DNA of 64,000 nucleotides from JAENWD01 sp963796915 (lineage in GTDB: Bacteria; Acidobacteriota; Vicinamibacteria; Vicinamibacterales; JAENWD01), in contig CAWCNI010000004.1 of the NCBI GenBank assembly GCA_963796915.1, positions 1,426,001 to 1,490,000 of the forward strand, in the 5' to 3' direction. The notes below the pieces were generated by a model. That model was not told the DNA's origin and made no database searches. It saw only the letters and a list, made by a program, of their open reading frames with translations. Of the stretch, positions 9,330 to 21,005 are shown one piece after another (the first letter of the stretch is position 1; every line of letters starts with the position of its first letter). The translations under genes were made by a program, and so were the position numbers.

Positions 9330-9382
9330 CCGCCTCCGCCAACGCTACGGCGACTCCGCCGAAGCGCTCCGCGCGAAGGCGG
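9330..9382. repeat. REP-like inverted repeat between convergent genes
   Basis: Outer arms CCGCCT (9330-9335) and AGGCGG (9377-9382) enclose a small hairpin CGGCG-ACTC-CGCCG (9348-9361). It lies between the end of the 76-aa gene and the end of the PBP gene. It could act as a bidirectional terminator or be a dispersed REP-type element. Confidence 0.45.
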
Positions 9383-9400
9383 AAGGCCGGCCCTACAGCT

Positions 9401-9419
9401 CGTGCCCCTGCGTTGCCCC
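9401..9419 (-). repeat. right arm of imperfect inverted repeat flanking a small gene
   Basis: Reads GGGGCAACGCAGGGGCACG on the minus strand, pairing with 9004-9022 (17 of 19 identical). Confidence 0.5.
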
Positions 9420-9445
9420 TGCCCCGCCCCGCCTTGCCCTTCCTG

Positions 9446-11489
9446 TCAGTGGCCCGTGACCTTCCCCCACAGCTTTCCTAACAGCCCGCCGACGACGCGC
9501 TCGATCACGCGCTCGGCGTTCTGACGGAACGTGCCTGTGTGAATCTGACAGTGGCCCGACGGCACATCGTCGCCTTCCTTGAAGTACCTCCGTGTAGACC
9601 GGACACTGCTCGACAGGACGCAAGTACGAGACGTGACATAGCTGCACCGCGCGCATGCCGTCCGGCGGTTCGAACGCAGCCGGCCGCACCACCCGGCTCG
9701 CCCGTCGCATGAACTCGGCCCAGATCGGCAGCGCGGCGCGCGCACCGGTGGCTCCGTCGCGGATGGTGGCCGGCTGATCGAGGCCGACCCACACGCCCAC
9801 CACGAGATGCGCCGAGAAACCCACGAACCACGCGTCCTTGAAGTCGTTGGTCGTGCCGGTCTTGCCGCCGACCGGGAAACGCACGCCGAGGCTGCGCGCC
9901 GCGGTGCCGGTCCCCCGGTCGACGACGTCGGTCATCAGCGAGAGCACCTGGAAGGCCACCGCATCAGACATGACGCGTCGGCGTTCCGGCGCCTCTTCCA
10001 ACACCACCTTCCCGGCATCGTCGACGACACGCAGCAGGCCGCCCGGAGTGACGGCGTAGCCGCCGTTGGGGAACGCGGCATACGCGGCCGTCAGTTCCAG
10101 TGGCGAGGTCAGGCCTGATCCCAGCGCCAGCGACGGCACGGCCGGCTGGTCGCGGATGCCAAGGTCTGACGCGACGCGGAGAATCGACGAGACGCCGACG
10201 CGCTGCTGCAGCGCCACCGCCGCCCGGTTGTTCGACTCGATGAACGCCTGGCGCAGCGTGATCTCGTCGTCCACCCGCCCCGAGACGTTGCGCGGCGTCC
10301 ACTCCTCTTCGCCCTGCGGCGAGAGCGACGCGAGACCTCGAAGCACGCTCACGGGCGTCAGGCCGTGCTGAAGCGCGGCGGCATAGACGAACGGCTTGAA
10401 CGCCGAGCCTGGCTGGCGGCGGCTTCGCACGGCACGATTGAACGCCGAGGTCCTGAAGTCGCGGCCGCCGACGATCGCCAGCACGTGGCCGCTCTCGGGG
10501 TCGAGCGCGACCAGCGCCACCTGGGCGGTGGGCACGCCGAGGTGCTGCAGCCCGGCTTCTACGGAACGCTCCGCCATCTCCTGCAGCGACGGGAGCACCG
10601 TCGTGTGGACCTCCCAGTCGGCCGGCTGGTCCCCGCCGAAGTGATCGCGGAACTGCTGCCGCAGATACTCCTTGGCATAGCCGCCTCTCGGATCGACAGG
10701 CGACGGGTATGGCTTGATGCGGGGGCGCTGGCGCTCCGCTGACGCCACGTCCGCGACAGTGATGAAGCCCGCCGCCTGCATGCGATCGAGGACGTGCGCG
10801 CTCCGCCGCACCGCGCCGTCCAGGTTCGTCCACGGCGAGAGCGCCGACGGCGCCTTGACCAGTCCCGCGATGAGCGCCGCCTCCTGGAGCGACAGGTCTG
10901 CCGCGTGCTTGCCATAGAGGCTGACAGACATCGCCTCGACGCCGTAGACGCCCGCACTCAGGTAGACGCGATTCAGGTAGAGTTCCAGGATCTGCCGCTT
11001 GCTCAATCGCGTTTCGATCATCAGCGCGAGCACGGCCTCCTGTCCCTTGCGCCCGACTGTGCGCGCATTTGACAGGAACAGCGTGCGCGCGAGCTGCTGC
11101 GTCAGCGTAGAGGCGCCTTCGACAGCCGCGCCACGACTGACGTTGTCGCGGATCGCGCGTGCCAGGCCGAGCGGGTCGATCCCCGGGTGCAGGTAGAAGC
11201 GACGGTCCTCTGTGGCGATGATGGCCTGCTGCAGATACGGGGAGATCTGTTCGAGCGGCACATCGCGCCGGCGCTCGTCGAGGCGGAACCAGGGCCTTCC
11301 GTCCGCGCCGTAGAACGTGACGTCGCCGACGCCGGCGGCAAGCCGGTTGACGGCCAGGCTGTAGCGCACACCCCAGATCGTCGTCATCACGCCGATCGCG
11401 ATCACGACGACGACGAGCAGGAGCGCGGCGATGTCTGAGGGCCGTCGCATCCGGCGGATGGCGGCAAGCCAGTCCTGTGCAAATGTCAT
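9446..11489 (-). CDS. class A penicillin-binding protein (PBP1 type), one-base frameshift near its 3' end
   Basis: Bifunctional peptidoglycan synthase. A short cytoplasmic N-terminus and one membrane helix (about 19-42) precede the glycosyltransferase domain (ATEDRRFYLHPGID, STLTQQLART, KRQILELYLN). The transpeptidase domain follows, with SXXK (GSAFKPFVYA), SXN (ESNNRAAVAL) and KTG (GGKTGTTNDF). The ATG lies 7 bp after the terC stop. Near codon 632 an extra G before GTAC (9584-9588 on +) throws the frame. Removing it restores TEYFKEGDDVPSG and the tail ending KLWGKVTGH with a stop at 9446 (about 680 aa). As written, the frame runs on to 9393 with a nonsense tail. Probably an intact gene with a consensus error. 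Confidence 0.88.
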
Positions 11490-11496
11490 CACGCGC

Positions 11497-12222
11497 TCAT
11501 TGGCCGCCGCGGCCCCCGGCGTCGTGACCGGAGTCGGCCGTCGGCCCGACGTATCGCGCGTAGGCGTAGGCACCGGCGAAGATCCCGACGATGAAGGCCA
11601 GCGAGACCCAGCGTGGCACCTCGAATTCCACCCACCGCTGGAGGTGCGCGAACTCCAGGAGCAGCTTGATCCCCACCCACGCGATGATGACGAACGCGCC
11701 GTCCACCAGCGGCGGATAGCGGCGCACGACCTCGAGCAGCCGGCCGATGACCAGCCGCATCGCGACAATCCCCAGGATGCCCCCGGTCACGACCACCCAG
11801 AGCTTCGGGGACATGGCCACGCCGACCAGAATCGAGTCCACTGCGAATATCAGGTCGGTGAGCTCCACGCGCACCACCGTCGCCCAGAACGGCGACAGCC
11901 CCAGCCACCGCCTGGCTGGCGGCGGCGTCCGCCGTGCGGCGGCGTCGCCGCGCAGGAAGAAGTGCTGGTACGGAAGCCATAACAGGTAGACGCCGCCGAC
12001 CAGCTTCAGGGCGGCGAGCCGGATCATGTGCGACGCCAGCAGGACGGCCACCGACCGGAACAGGAACGCGCCGCCCATGCCGTAACGCAGCGCCGGCTGC
12101 TGCTGCTCGCGCGGCAGGCCAAGCACCAGCACGGCGAGCACCGTCGCGTTGTCCGCGCTGAGCAGCCCCTCGAGGACCACGAGGAGCGCGATGGTGACAA
12201 AATCGGCGGGAACGACGGTCAT
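11497..12222 (-). CDS. TerC-family integral membrane protein
   Basis: 241 aa, about seven hydrophobic helices. The family signature is clear: LEGLLSADNATVLAVLV in helix 1 and ELTDLIFAVDSILVGVAM in the middle, each placing an Asp inside the membrane. TerC relatives export Mn2+ and help metallate secreted proteins. It is immediately upstream of the PBP gene and cotranscribed with it. It diverges from hspR across an 87-bp gap. Confidence 0.88.
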   Translation of the reverse strand: MTVVPADFVTIALLVVLEGLLSADNATVLAVLVLGLPREQQQPALRYGMGGAFLFRSVAVLLASHMIRLAALKLVGGVYLLWLPYQHFFLRGDAAARRTPPPARRWLGLSPFWATVVRVELTDLIFAVDSILVGVAMSPKLWVVVTGGILGIVAMRLVIGRLLEVVRRYPPLVDGAFVIIAWVGIKLLLEFAHLQRWVEFEVPRWVSLAFIVGIFAGAYAYARYVGPTADSGHDAGGRGGQ

Positions 12223-12258
12223 CCGACCTTCGAGTATGCCCTATGACCGGCGCAACTA

Positions 12259-12279
12259 CTTGACACGCCTCGTATCAAC
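12259..12279. promoter_or_regulatory. HAIR-like operator for HspR
   Basis: CTTGACA-N7-TATCAAC keeps the TTGA-N11-TCAA core and spacing of the HspR-associated inverted repeat (CTTGAGT-N7-ACTCAAG), with 9 of 14 consensus positions. It overlaps the -35 box of the hspR promoter, as expected for autorepression. Confidence 0.55.
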
Positions 12280-12288
12280 TTCTATACT
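12260..12288 (+). promoter_or_regulatory. sigma-70-type promoter of the hspR-dnaJ-clpB-ftsH operon
   Basis: TTGACA (12260-12265) and TATACT (12283-12288) are separated by exactly 17 bp. Predicted transcription start is near 12295, 15 bases before the hspR ATG. Confidence 0.75.
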
Positions 12289-12309
12289 CGACTAGACGCA
12301 AGCTTGACC

Positions 12310-12654
12310 ATGGCACCGGTTCCAGACCTATATCTGATCAGCATGGCCGCACGGCTCCTGGGGATGCACCCTCAGACGCTGCGCAAGTACGAGCGGCTGG
12401 GGCTGGTGCAGCCCACGCGGACGCTCGGCAGCATGCGCGTGTACACCCGCGAGGAGCTCGCGCGGCTGCGCCTGATCAAGCACCTCGTGGACGAGGTCGG
12501 TGTGAACCTGGCTGGCGTTCAGCGGCTGCTGTCGGTCGCCGAGGTCGTGGAGCGGATGAAGCCGCTTATCGGCGAGGAGCCGGCGACGCGCGCCGACACC
12601 AGGCATCGCCTTTCACGCGAGCTCGATGCGATCAGCCGCATCCTGGGATTGTGA
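12310..12654 (+). CDS. hspR: HspR, MerR-family heat-shock repressor
   Basis: 114 aa. The MerR-type winged helix begins YLISMAARLLGMHPQTLRKY and continues GLVQPTRTLGSMRVYTREEL, the HspR form of the motif. A short C-terminal helix follows, without a ligand domain. HspR represses chaperone operons, with DnaK acting as co-repressor in Streptomyces. I use ATG 12310; a TTG two codons upstream is also in frame. There is no clear ribosome site. Its stop overlaps the next start (TGATG). dnaK is not in this operon. Confidence 0.88.
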   Translation: MAPVPDLYLISMAARLLGMHPQTLRKYERLGLVQPTRTLGSMRVYTREELARLRLIKHLVDEVGVNLAGVQRLLSVAEVVERMKPLIGEEPATRADTRHRLSRELDAISRILGL

Positions 12655-13646
12655 TGGACTTCAAGGATTATTACGCGACGCTCGGCGTGACGAAGTCAGC
12701 CACCGACAAGGAGCTGAAGCAGGCGTACCGCAAGCTGGCGCGCAAGCATCATCCCGACGTCAACCCTGGCGACAAGTCGGCGGAGGCGCGCTTCAAGGAG
12801 ATCAACGAGGCCTACGAGGTGCTCGGCGACTCCGACAAGCGGCGCAAGTACGACGAGCTCGGCGCGAACTGGCGCGCCTACGAGCAGGCCGAGCGCGCCG
12901 GCGGACCGAATCCTTTCGAGCAGGGCGGCTGGAACGTGAACGTGGGCGGCGCGCCCGGCGGTTTCCACACGATGTCCGAAGAGGAGATGCAGCAGATCTT
13001 CGGCACCGAGAACCCGTTCTCTGATTTCTTCAACACGTTCTTCGGCGGCCTCGGCGGCGATCCCGGACGAGCGCGCGGGCGCAGCGGCCGGGGCCGCGCA
13101 CGCAAGGGCCGCGATCTGGAGCAGGAGCTGCCCCTGACGCTCGAGGAGGCCGATCAGGGCGTCACGCAGCGCCTTTCCATCAAGCACGACGGACACGCCC
13201 GTACCGTCGACGTGCGCGTGCCGGCAGGCGTCGGCGACGGCTCGCGCGTCCGCGTGGCCGGCGAAGGCGAGCGGGGGGCGAGCGGCGCCGCGTCCGGCGA
13301 TTTGTACCTTCGCATCCGCCTGGTCCCGCATGCGATGTTCGAACGCAAGGGCCGCGATCTCTACACCAAGGTCCAGGTGCCGGTCCCCACCGCGGTGCTC
13401 GGCGGCGAAGTAGACGTCCCGGCGCTCGGCGGCCGCTCGCTGCGCCTGAAGGTGCCGGCCACGACGCAAAACGGACAGGTCTTCCGCCTGCGTGGGCAGG
13501 GCATGGCGCTGTCCGCCAAACCCGGTGAGCGCAGCGACCTCTACGCGACGCTCGAGGTCCAGCTGCCCCGGCAGCTGTCCGCCGAAGAGCGCACGCACTA
13601 CGAAGCGCTGGCATCACTGGCCACCAAGAAAGACCCGGCCGCATAA
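12654..13646 (+). CDS. DnaJ/CbpA-type J-domain co-chaperone without zinc finger
   Basis: 330 aa. The J domain spans about 5-70 with the HPD tripeptide in RKHHPDVNPGDK. A Gly/Phe-rich segment follows (about 82-150), then two beta-sheet substrate-binding domains (about 150-320). The CxxCxGxG zinc-finger repeats of DnaJ are absent, so it is type B/CbpA-like. It stimulates DnaK and presumably works with ClpB encoded next. The ATG is taken from the overlap with the hspR stop; a GTG one codon earlier is possible. Confidence 0.9.
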   Translation: MDFKDYYATLGVTKSATDKELKQAYRKLARKHHPDVNPGDKSAEARFKEINEAYEVLGDSDKRRKYDELGANWRAYEQAERAGGPNPFEQGGWNVNVGGAPGGFHTMSEEEMQQIFGTENPFSDFFNTFFGGLGGDPGRARGRSGRGRARKGRDLEQELPLTLEEADQGVTQRLSIKHDGHARTVDVRVPAGVGDGSRVRVAGEGERGASGAASGDLYLRIRLVPHAMFERKGRDLYTKVQVPVPTAVLGGEVDVPALGGRSLRLKVPATTQNGQVFRLRGQGMALSAKPGERSDLYATLEVQLPRQLSAEERTHYEALASLATKKDPAA

Positions 13647-13682
13647 GCACTTTCGCACGGCGGGACTTCAGCAGGTCGTTCC

Positions 13683-16283
13683 ATGAATCTGAACAAGTAC
13701 ACCGAGAAGGCACAGCAGGCTGTCTACGGCGCGCAGCAGCTGGCAGAATCCGAGCGTCGTCCGCAGATCGAGCCCGAGCACCTCCTCGTCGCCCTCGTCG
13801 AGCAGGCTGACGGCGTCGTGCCGGCGCTGCTCCGCAAGCTGAACGTCGACCCGGCGACGATCGCGCGCGATGCGCGCCTGGCCATCGGGCAACAGCCGCA
13901 GGTCCATGGGGGATCGTCGGCGTCGATCTCCCCGCGCCTGAATCTCGTCTTCGAGACGGCACAGGCCGAGGCCGACCGGCTGAAGGACGAATACGTCAGC
14001 ACCGAGCACCTGTTCATCGCGGTGCTCGGAGAAACCGGCCGCTCCCCCGCCGCCCGGCTCCTTTCGCAGGCCGGGCTCAACCGCGATCGCGTCTTCGAGG
14101 CGCTGACCGCCATCAGGGGAAGCCAGCGCGTGACGGACCAGAATCCCGAAGGCAAGTATCAGGCACTCGAGCGCTACGGACGCGACCTCACGGCGCTGGC
14201 CCAGAAGGGCAAGCTCGATCCGGTCATTGGCCGCGACGATGAGATTCGCCGTGTGATTCAGGTCCTGTCGCGCCGCACGAAGAACAACCCCGTGCTCATC
14301 GGCGAGCCCGGCGTTGGCAAGACGGCCGTCGTCGAAGGGCTGGCCCAGCGGATCGTCCGCGGCGACGTGCCGGAGGGGCTCAAGGACAAGAAGATCGTCG
14401 CCCTCGACATGGGAGCGCTGATCGCCGGCGCGAAGTATCGCGGCGAGTTCGAGGAGCGGCTCAAGGCTGTCCTCAAGGAGATCACGGACTCGGAAGGCGA
14501 GATCGTCCTCTTCATCGACGAGCTGCACACCGTCGTCGGCGCCGGCGCCGCGGAGGGCTCGCTCGACGCCTCGAACATGCTCAAACCGCTGCTGGCGCGC
14601 GGCGAGCTCCACACGATCGGCGCGACGACGCTGGACGAGTACCGCAAGCACATCGAGAAGGACGCGGCACTCGAGCGGCGCTTCCAGCCCGTCACTGTCG
14701 GCGAGCCAACCGTCGAGGACACCATCAGCATTCTGCGCGGCCTCCGCGAGCGCTACGAGATCCATCACGGGGTGAAATTCAAGGACGCGGCGCTGGTCGC
14801 GGCGGCGGTGCTGTCGAATCGTTACATCGCGGATCGGTTCCTGCCGGACAAGGCCATCGACCTGATCGACGAGGCGGCGTCGCGCCTGCGCATGGAGATC
14901 GACTCGATGCCGGCCGCGCTCGACGAGGTCGAGCGGCGCGTGATGCAGCTTGAAATCGAGCGCGAAGCGCTGCGCAAGGAGTCCGACGCCGCGTCGAAGG
15001 ACCGGCTGCAGAAGCTCGAGCGCGAGCTCGCCGATCTCAAGGAGCAGCGCAACGGCCTCAAGACCGAGTGGCAGCGTGAGAAGGACGCCATCCAGCAGGC
15101 CCAGAAGAAGAAGGAAGAGCTCGAGCAGGTCCGCCGCCAGATCGAACAGGCGCAGCGGGCCGGCGACTACGCGACAGCATCCGAGCTGCAATACGGCCGG
15201 CTGCCCGCGCTCGAACGCGAGATCCAGGAGGGCGATGCCCTGATGGCGTCGGGCAACCGCCTGCTGAAGGAAGAAGTGGACGAGGAAGACATCGCGGATG
15301 TCGTCAGCCGGTGGACGCATATCCCGGTCAGCAAGCTGATGGAGGGCGAGATCCAGAAGCTCCTGAAGATGGAGGAACGGCTGCACGTCCGGGTGGTCGG
15401 ACAAGACGAGGCTGTCGCTGCCGTCTCCAACGCGATCCGCCGTGCGCGGGCCGGCCTCCAGGACCCGAACCGCCCGCTCGGCAGTTTTCTGTTTCTCGGA
15501 CCCACCGGCGTCGGCAAAACGGAAATGGCACGAGCCCTCGCCGAGTTCCTGTTCGACGACGAGCAGGCGCTGATCCGGATCGACATGTCGGAGTACCAGG
15601 AAAAGCACACCGTCTCACGCATGATCGGCGCGCCTCCGGGCTACGTGGGTTACGATGAAGCAGGTCAGCTCACCGAAGCGGTGCGCCGGCGGCCCTACGC
15701 CGTGGTCCTGTTCGACGAGGTCGAGAAGGCGCATCCGGAAGTCCTGAACGTCATGCTGCAGCTGCTCGATGACGGGCGGCTCACCGACGGAAAAGGCCGG
15801 ACAGTGGACTTCCGCAACACCGTCGTGATCATGACGTCGAATCTCGGCAGCCAGTATCTCGTCGACGAATCAGGCAGCGGCCAGCTCTCGGAGGGCGTCC
15901 GCCGTCAGGTGACCGAGGCGCTCCGCGAGCACTTCCGGCCGGAGTTCCTGAACCGGATCGACGAGACGATCCTGTTCCACCCGTTGACCCGGGATCATCT
16001 GGCCTCGATCATCGACGTGCAGGCCCGGCATCTGCTGAGGCGGCTCGAGGACCGGAAGATTCATGTCGAGCTGACGCCGGCCGCGCGTGCGCTGCTCGTC
16101 CGCGAAGGTTACGACCCGATGTACGGCGCCCGGCCGCTCAAGCGGACCATCCAGCGGCTCGTGCTCGATCCGCTGGCGCAGCGCGTGCTGCAGGGAGAGT
16201 TTCGCGAGGGCGACCGCATCCTGATCGACGCGGACCACGACGCGATCGCGTTCAAGAAGGCCGCCGCGGCTGCGGCTGTGTAA
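13683..16283 (+). CDS. clpB: ClpB disaggregase
   Basis: 866 aa, full length for ClpB. Order: Clp_N repeats (1-145), NBD1 with GEPGVGKTAVVEG and VLFIDELHTVVGAG, the long coiled-coil middle domain (about 405-525), NBD2 with GPTGVGKTEMARAL, then the C-terminal D2-small domain. The middle domain separates it from ClpC and ClpA. It resolves aggregates with DnaK/DnaJ. The 36-bp gap after the J-protein gene has no terminator, so it belongs to the hspR operon. Confidence 0.96.
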   Translation: MNLNKYTEKAQQAVYGAQQLAESERRPQIEPEHLLVALVEQADGVVPALLRKLNVDPATIARDARLAIGQQPQVHGGSSASISPRLNLVFETAQAEADRLKDEYVSTEHLFIAVLGETGRSPAARLLSQAGLNRDRVFEALTAIRGSQRVTDQNPEGKYQALERYGRDLTALAQKGKLDPVIGRDDEIRRVIQVLSRRTKNNPVLIGEPGVGKTAVVEGLAQRIVRGDVPEGLKDKKIVALDMGALIAGAKYRGEFEERLKAVLKEITDSEGEIVLFIDELHTVVGAGAAEGSLDASNMLKPLLARGELHTIGATTLDEYRKHIEKDAALERRFQPVTVGEPTVEDTISILRGLRERYEIHHGVKFKDAALVAAAVLSNRYIADRFLPDKAIDLIDEAASRLRMEIDSMPAALDEVERRVMQLEIEREALRKESDAASKDRLQKLERELADLKEQRNGLKTEWQREKDAIQQAQKKKEELEQVRRQIEQAQRAGDYATASELQYGRLPALEREIQEGDALMASGNRLLKEEVDEEDIADVVSRWTHIPVSKLMEGEIQKLLKMEERLHVRVVGQDEAVAAVSNAIRRARAGLQDPNRPLGSFLFLGPTGVGKTEMARALAEFLFDDEQALIRIDMSEYQEKHTVSRMIGAPPGYVGYDEAGQLTEAVRRRPYAVVLFDEVEKAHPEVLNVMLQLLDDGRLTDGKGRTVDFRNTVVIMTSNLGSQYLVDESGSGQLSEGVRRQVTEALREHFRPEFLNRIDETILFHPLTRDHLASIIDVQARHLLRRLEDRKIHVELTPAARALLVREGYDPMYGARPLKRTIQRLVLDPLAQRVLQGEFREGDRILIDADHDAIAFKKAAAAAAV

Positions 16284-16293
16284 GAGGAGCCCC

Positions 16294-18198
<1,905 letters not shown>

Positions 18199-18274
18199 GC
18201 GTCGCTGTCACCCGGCGACGGGACCAGCGCGATGCGCTTTGGTCACTGAGACAGATTGGATCTGCGTCTGAGCG

Positions 18275-18315
18275 CGCCCGGTCCTGCCAGGGCGATCGGA
18301 GCGGAGGACCGGGCG
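18275..18315. terminator. long hairpin between convergent ftsH and the M56 gene
   Basis: CGCCCGGTCCT (18275-18285) pairs perfectly with AGGACCGGGCG (18305-18315), an 11-bp stem with a 19-base loop. No U-tract follows on either strand. A second small hairpin GCGCTG-GTT-CAGCGC (18323-18337) overlaps the M56 stop codon. It probably ends transcription from both sides. Confidence 0.6.
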
Positions 18316-18330
18316 GTCAGGGGCGCTGGT

Positions 18331-20539
18331 TCAGCGCGGCGTCGGCATTGGCGCAGGCATCGTCGGCTGCGCGACGACGGCCGTCGGTGTCGGACCGCGG
18401 TGACGCCCTCCCCCGCCGGCGATCTGCCCCAGCGCAAAGATCGCCTGCTGGCGAACCTCGGCGTTGGGATCCTTCATCGCGGCCGTCAGCGCCTCGATCG
18501 CTGAATCATCACCGACCTGGCTCAGTGCGAACGCGGCCTGCTGGCGCACTTCAGCGTCGGAGTCCTTCAGTGCCTGAATCAGCCCAGGCACTGCTTCGAC
18601 CGAACGCAACTGCCCAAGCGCAAATGCCGCCTGCTGCCGCACGTCCGGCTTGGCATCCGAGAGCGCGGCCATCAGGCCAGGCGCGGCTTTCGGATCGCGA
18701 ATCTGGCCGAGCGCGAACACTGCCTGCTGGCGCACATCCTCGTCGGAGTCCTTCAGCGCGGCGGTGAGTCCCGGCACCGCATTGACGTCGCGCAGTTGAC
18801 CCAGCGCGAATGCGCACTGCTGCCGGACCTCGGCATCCTGGTCCTTGAGCCCGCCGGCGAGCGCGGCCGCGGCCCGCGGATCGCGCAGCTGGCCCAGACC
18901 GAAGGCTGCCTGCTGTCGCACCTCGGCATCCTGGTCCTTCAATGCCGCAACGAGAGGATCGAAAATCGCCGGCGACCGCATCTTCACGAGCGCCTGCATG
19001 GCACTCTTGCGCACTTCCGCGTCGCTGTCCTTGAGCGCCTCGGTCAAGGCCGCAACCACGGCAGGCGACGCCTGATGCTCAGGGTCCGATTCGAGGCCGA
19101 CACCCCAGTGGGCGCCCTTCGCGCCGACCCACCCGCCCGCGACGCCGCCGGCGACGCCTGCGCTCACGCCGCGCGACACTCCTTCAGTCACACCGCGCGC
19201 CACGCCTCCCGCGACTCCGCCCGCGACGCCCCCGCGTACCCCGCCACTGACACCGATCAGGGCCATTGGCGCAGGAGTCACTGTGTTGCCGGGTGTGGAG
19301 ACGCGAAGTGTCGACGCGTCCTGGGGCGCGACAGGCGTCGCCACTGGGTCCGCCGGCTTCGGTGTTGACGATGTGGCGCTCGCCGCGCCGCTCGCCTGAT
19401 CGATGGAGAGAGGCAATGAGGCGCGCGCGACCATCCGCACGCTCGCCAGTGGCAGCACGAGCAGCACCGCAGCGGCAGCCACCTGCAGGACGATGCGGCG
19501 GCTGGCGCGGTTTCTGTCGCGGCGCGGGTCGAGGATCGCCAGCAGCCGCCCTTCCAGCTCGGACGGCTTGGCCATGGCGAGTGCGGCGGTGGCAAGCCGG
19601 GGCTGCGCCAGGGACGCCGCACGGGCGATGTCCAGGAGGTGCTCGGCGTACGTCGCGCCTCGTGTGCCAAGCGCCAGGACGAGGTCGTCGCAGGCCCGTT
19701 CGCGCTCGGCGCGCAGATGCCGCGCGCCAATCCAGGCCAGAGGATGGAACCAGTAGACGGCGCAGGCGGCGTGCGTCACTGCCTGCACGACGCAGTCGCG
19801 GCGCGAGACATGCGCCAACTCATGACGAAGGACGACGCCGATGCGCTCGTCGCTCCAGGCCAACGCGCTTTCGGGCAATGCGAGCGTCGGACGCAGGAAA
19901 CCGCACGTGAACGGCACCGCGACGTCCTTCGAGGCCACCAGGCGCGGCGTGTGCGCGAGGCCAAGTTCCGCGACGGCGACATCCAGTGCGTCGCGCCAGT
20001 CCGCGCTCTCGACGTCACGAGCTCGCCGGACGAGTGCATACACCGACGCGAGGCTGAGTGCGTAGCGCGCCATCAGCGCACAGGCGACGACGAGCCACGC
20101 CAGCAGCGTCCATTCGAGCGGGCTGAGGTGGACTGACGCGGTGGCCTGACGAGGCGTCGTCGAGGGGGTGCCCGTCTGCGATGGAGACGGCTGGATTGCA
20201 ATCGCCTGCTGACGCGGAGGCGCGGTGAGGTGAACTCCGGCGCGCATCGAGCGCTGCGCCGCCGGTCGCCAGCTCGCTGGCGGGCTCGTTCGCCTCTTGC
20301 GGGATCGCAACAGGCGCGGCTTCGGGAGGCAGCACCGCGACGGACCAGACCGGCAACACCCGGCCGGCCATCGGCAGCGCGAGCGCGGCGACAAACGCCG
20401 TCGCCCAGACGGCATGGCGTGTCGCGGCGGAGCGTCGGAACGCGATCTGCGCGCCGACCCACGCGAGGGCAAGGACGACGGTCACGCGCAATGTGAGCGC
20501 GGCGATGGCCGCGAAGGACCACCAGGTGACGGCGATCAT
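18331..20539 (-). CDS. BlaR1-like M56 metalloprotease with C-terminal HEAT-repeat sensor; one-base frameshift near the N-terminal third
   Basis: Predicted anti-repressor protease for the BlaI encoded just upstream (ATGA overlap). About 735 aa once corrected. Three N-terminal membrane helices, a cytoplasmic zinc domain with RHELAHVSRRD and a downstream ERACDD, and a fourth helix (IVLQVAAAAVLLVLPLASV) reproduce BlaR1 topology. In place of the penicillin-binding sensor come a Gly-Val-rich stalk (GGVAGGVA-type repeats) and about seven 31-residue HEAT repeats with the core VRQQAAFALGQ. By BlaR1 topology these face outside. Reading frames switch somewhere between 20160 and 20340, in a Pro-rich linker; one extra base fits the total length. 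A run of five G (20164-20168) is a candidate, not proven. Confidence 0.85.
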
Positions 20540-20949
20540 GCCTCTTCCCTCCGGGCACTCGTAATCATGGCGGCGAGCCGGTCGAGCTCGTCGGGCCCGA
20601 GCCGCGGGCCATCGGACCCGAGCAGCGCCGCCACTGCGTCGCCGGTCGAGCCATCAAAGAATGTGGTGACCAGGTGCTTCATCGCCGACTGGCGCGCCTT
20701 GTCGCGATCGTGACGCGGCAGGTACACGTACCGTGGTCCATCGGCTTCGTGCCGGATGTGCCCCTTCTCTTCCAGAATGCGGAGCAGCGCCCGAACCGCC
20801 GAATAGCTGGGCGGCTCGGCGAGCGCTTCCTGCACCTCGGCCGCCGTCGCGCGGCCGCGCTGGAACAGCACGTCCATGATCTGCCGCTCGCGGCGGCTCA
20901 AATTTCCCAGCAGGCTCTTGGCCACTCGTTCTGACTCCCGGCGAGCCAT
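20536..20949 (-). CDS. blaI: BlaI/MecI-family transcriptional repressor
   Basis: 137 aa from ATG 20949; an in-frame ATG at 20961 would add four residues. The winged helix runs LSRRERQIMDVLFQRGRATA then YSAVRALLRILEEKGHI, followed by a short dimerisation tail. BlaI repressors are cleaved by their partner M56 protease, which is encoded directly downstream with an ATGA overlap. A 16-bp palindrome lies 15 bases upstream of the start and is repeated before the HEAT operon, so it is the likely operator. Confidence 0.9.
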   Translation of the reverse strand: MARRESERVAKSLLGNLSRRERQIMDVLFQRGRATAAEVQEALAEPPSYSAVRALLRILEEKGHIRHEADGPRYVYLPRHDRDKARQSAMKHLVTTFFDGSTGDAVAALLGSDGPRLGPDELDRLAAMITSARREEA

Positions 20950-20964
20950 CGGCCCGCCCATCTG

Positions 20965-20980
20965 TGCTAACAAATTAGCA
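20965..20980. promoter_or_regulatory. BlaI operator 1 (palindrome)
   Basis: TGCTAACAAATTAGCA: perfect 6-bp arms TGCTAA/TTAGCA around CAAA. It is immediately upstream of blaI and matches the site at 23131-23146 at 14 of 16 bases. Confidence 0.7.
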
Positions 20981-21005
20981 GAAGCAGCGCCCGGCTGTCC
21001 AGCCA

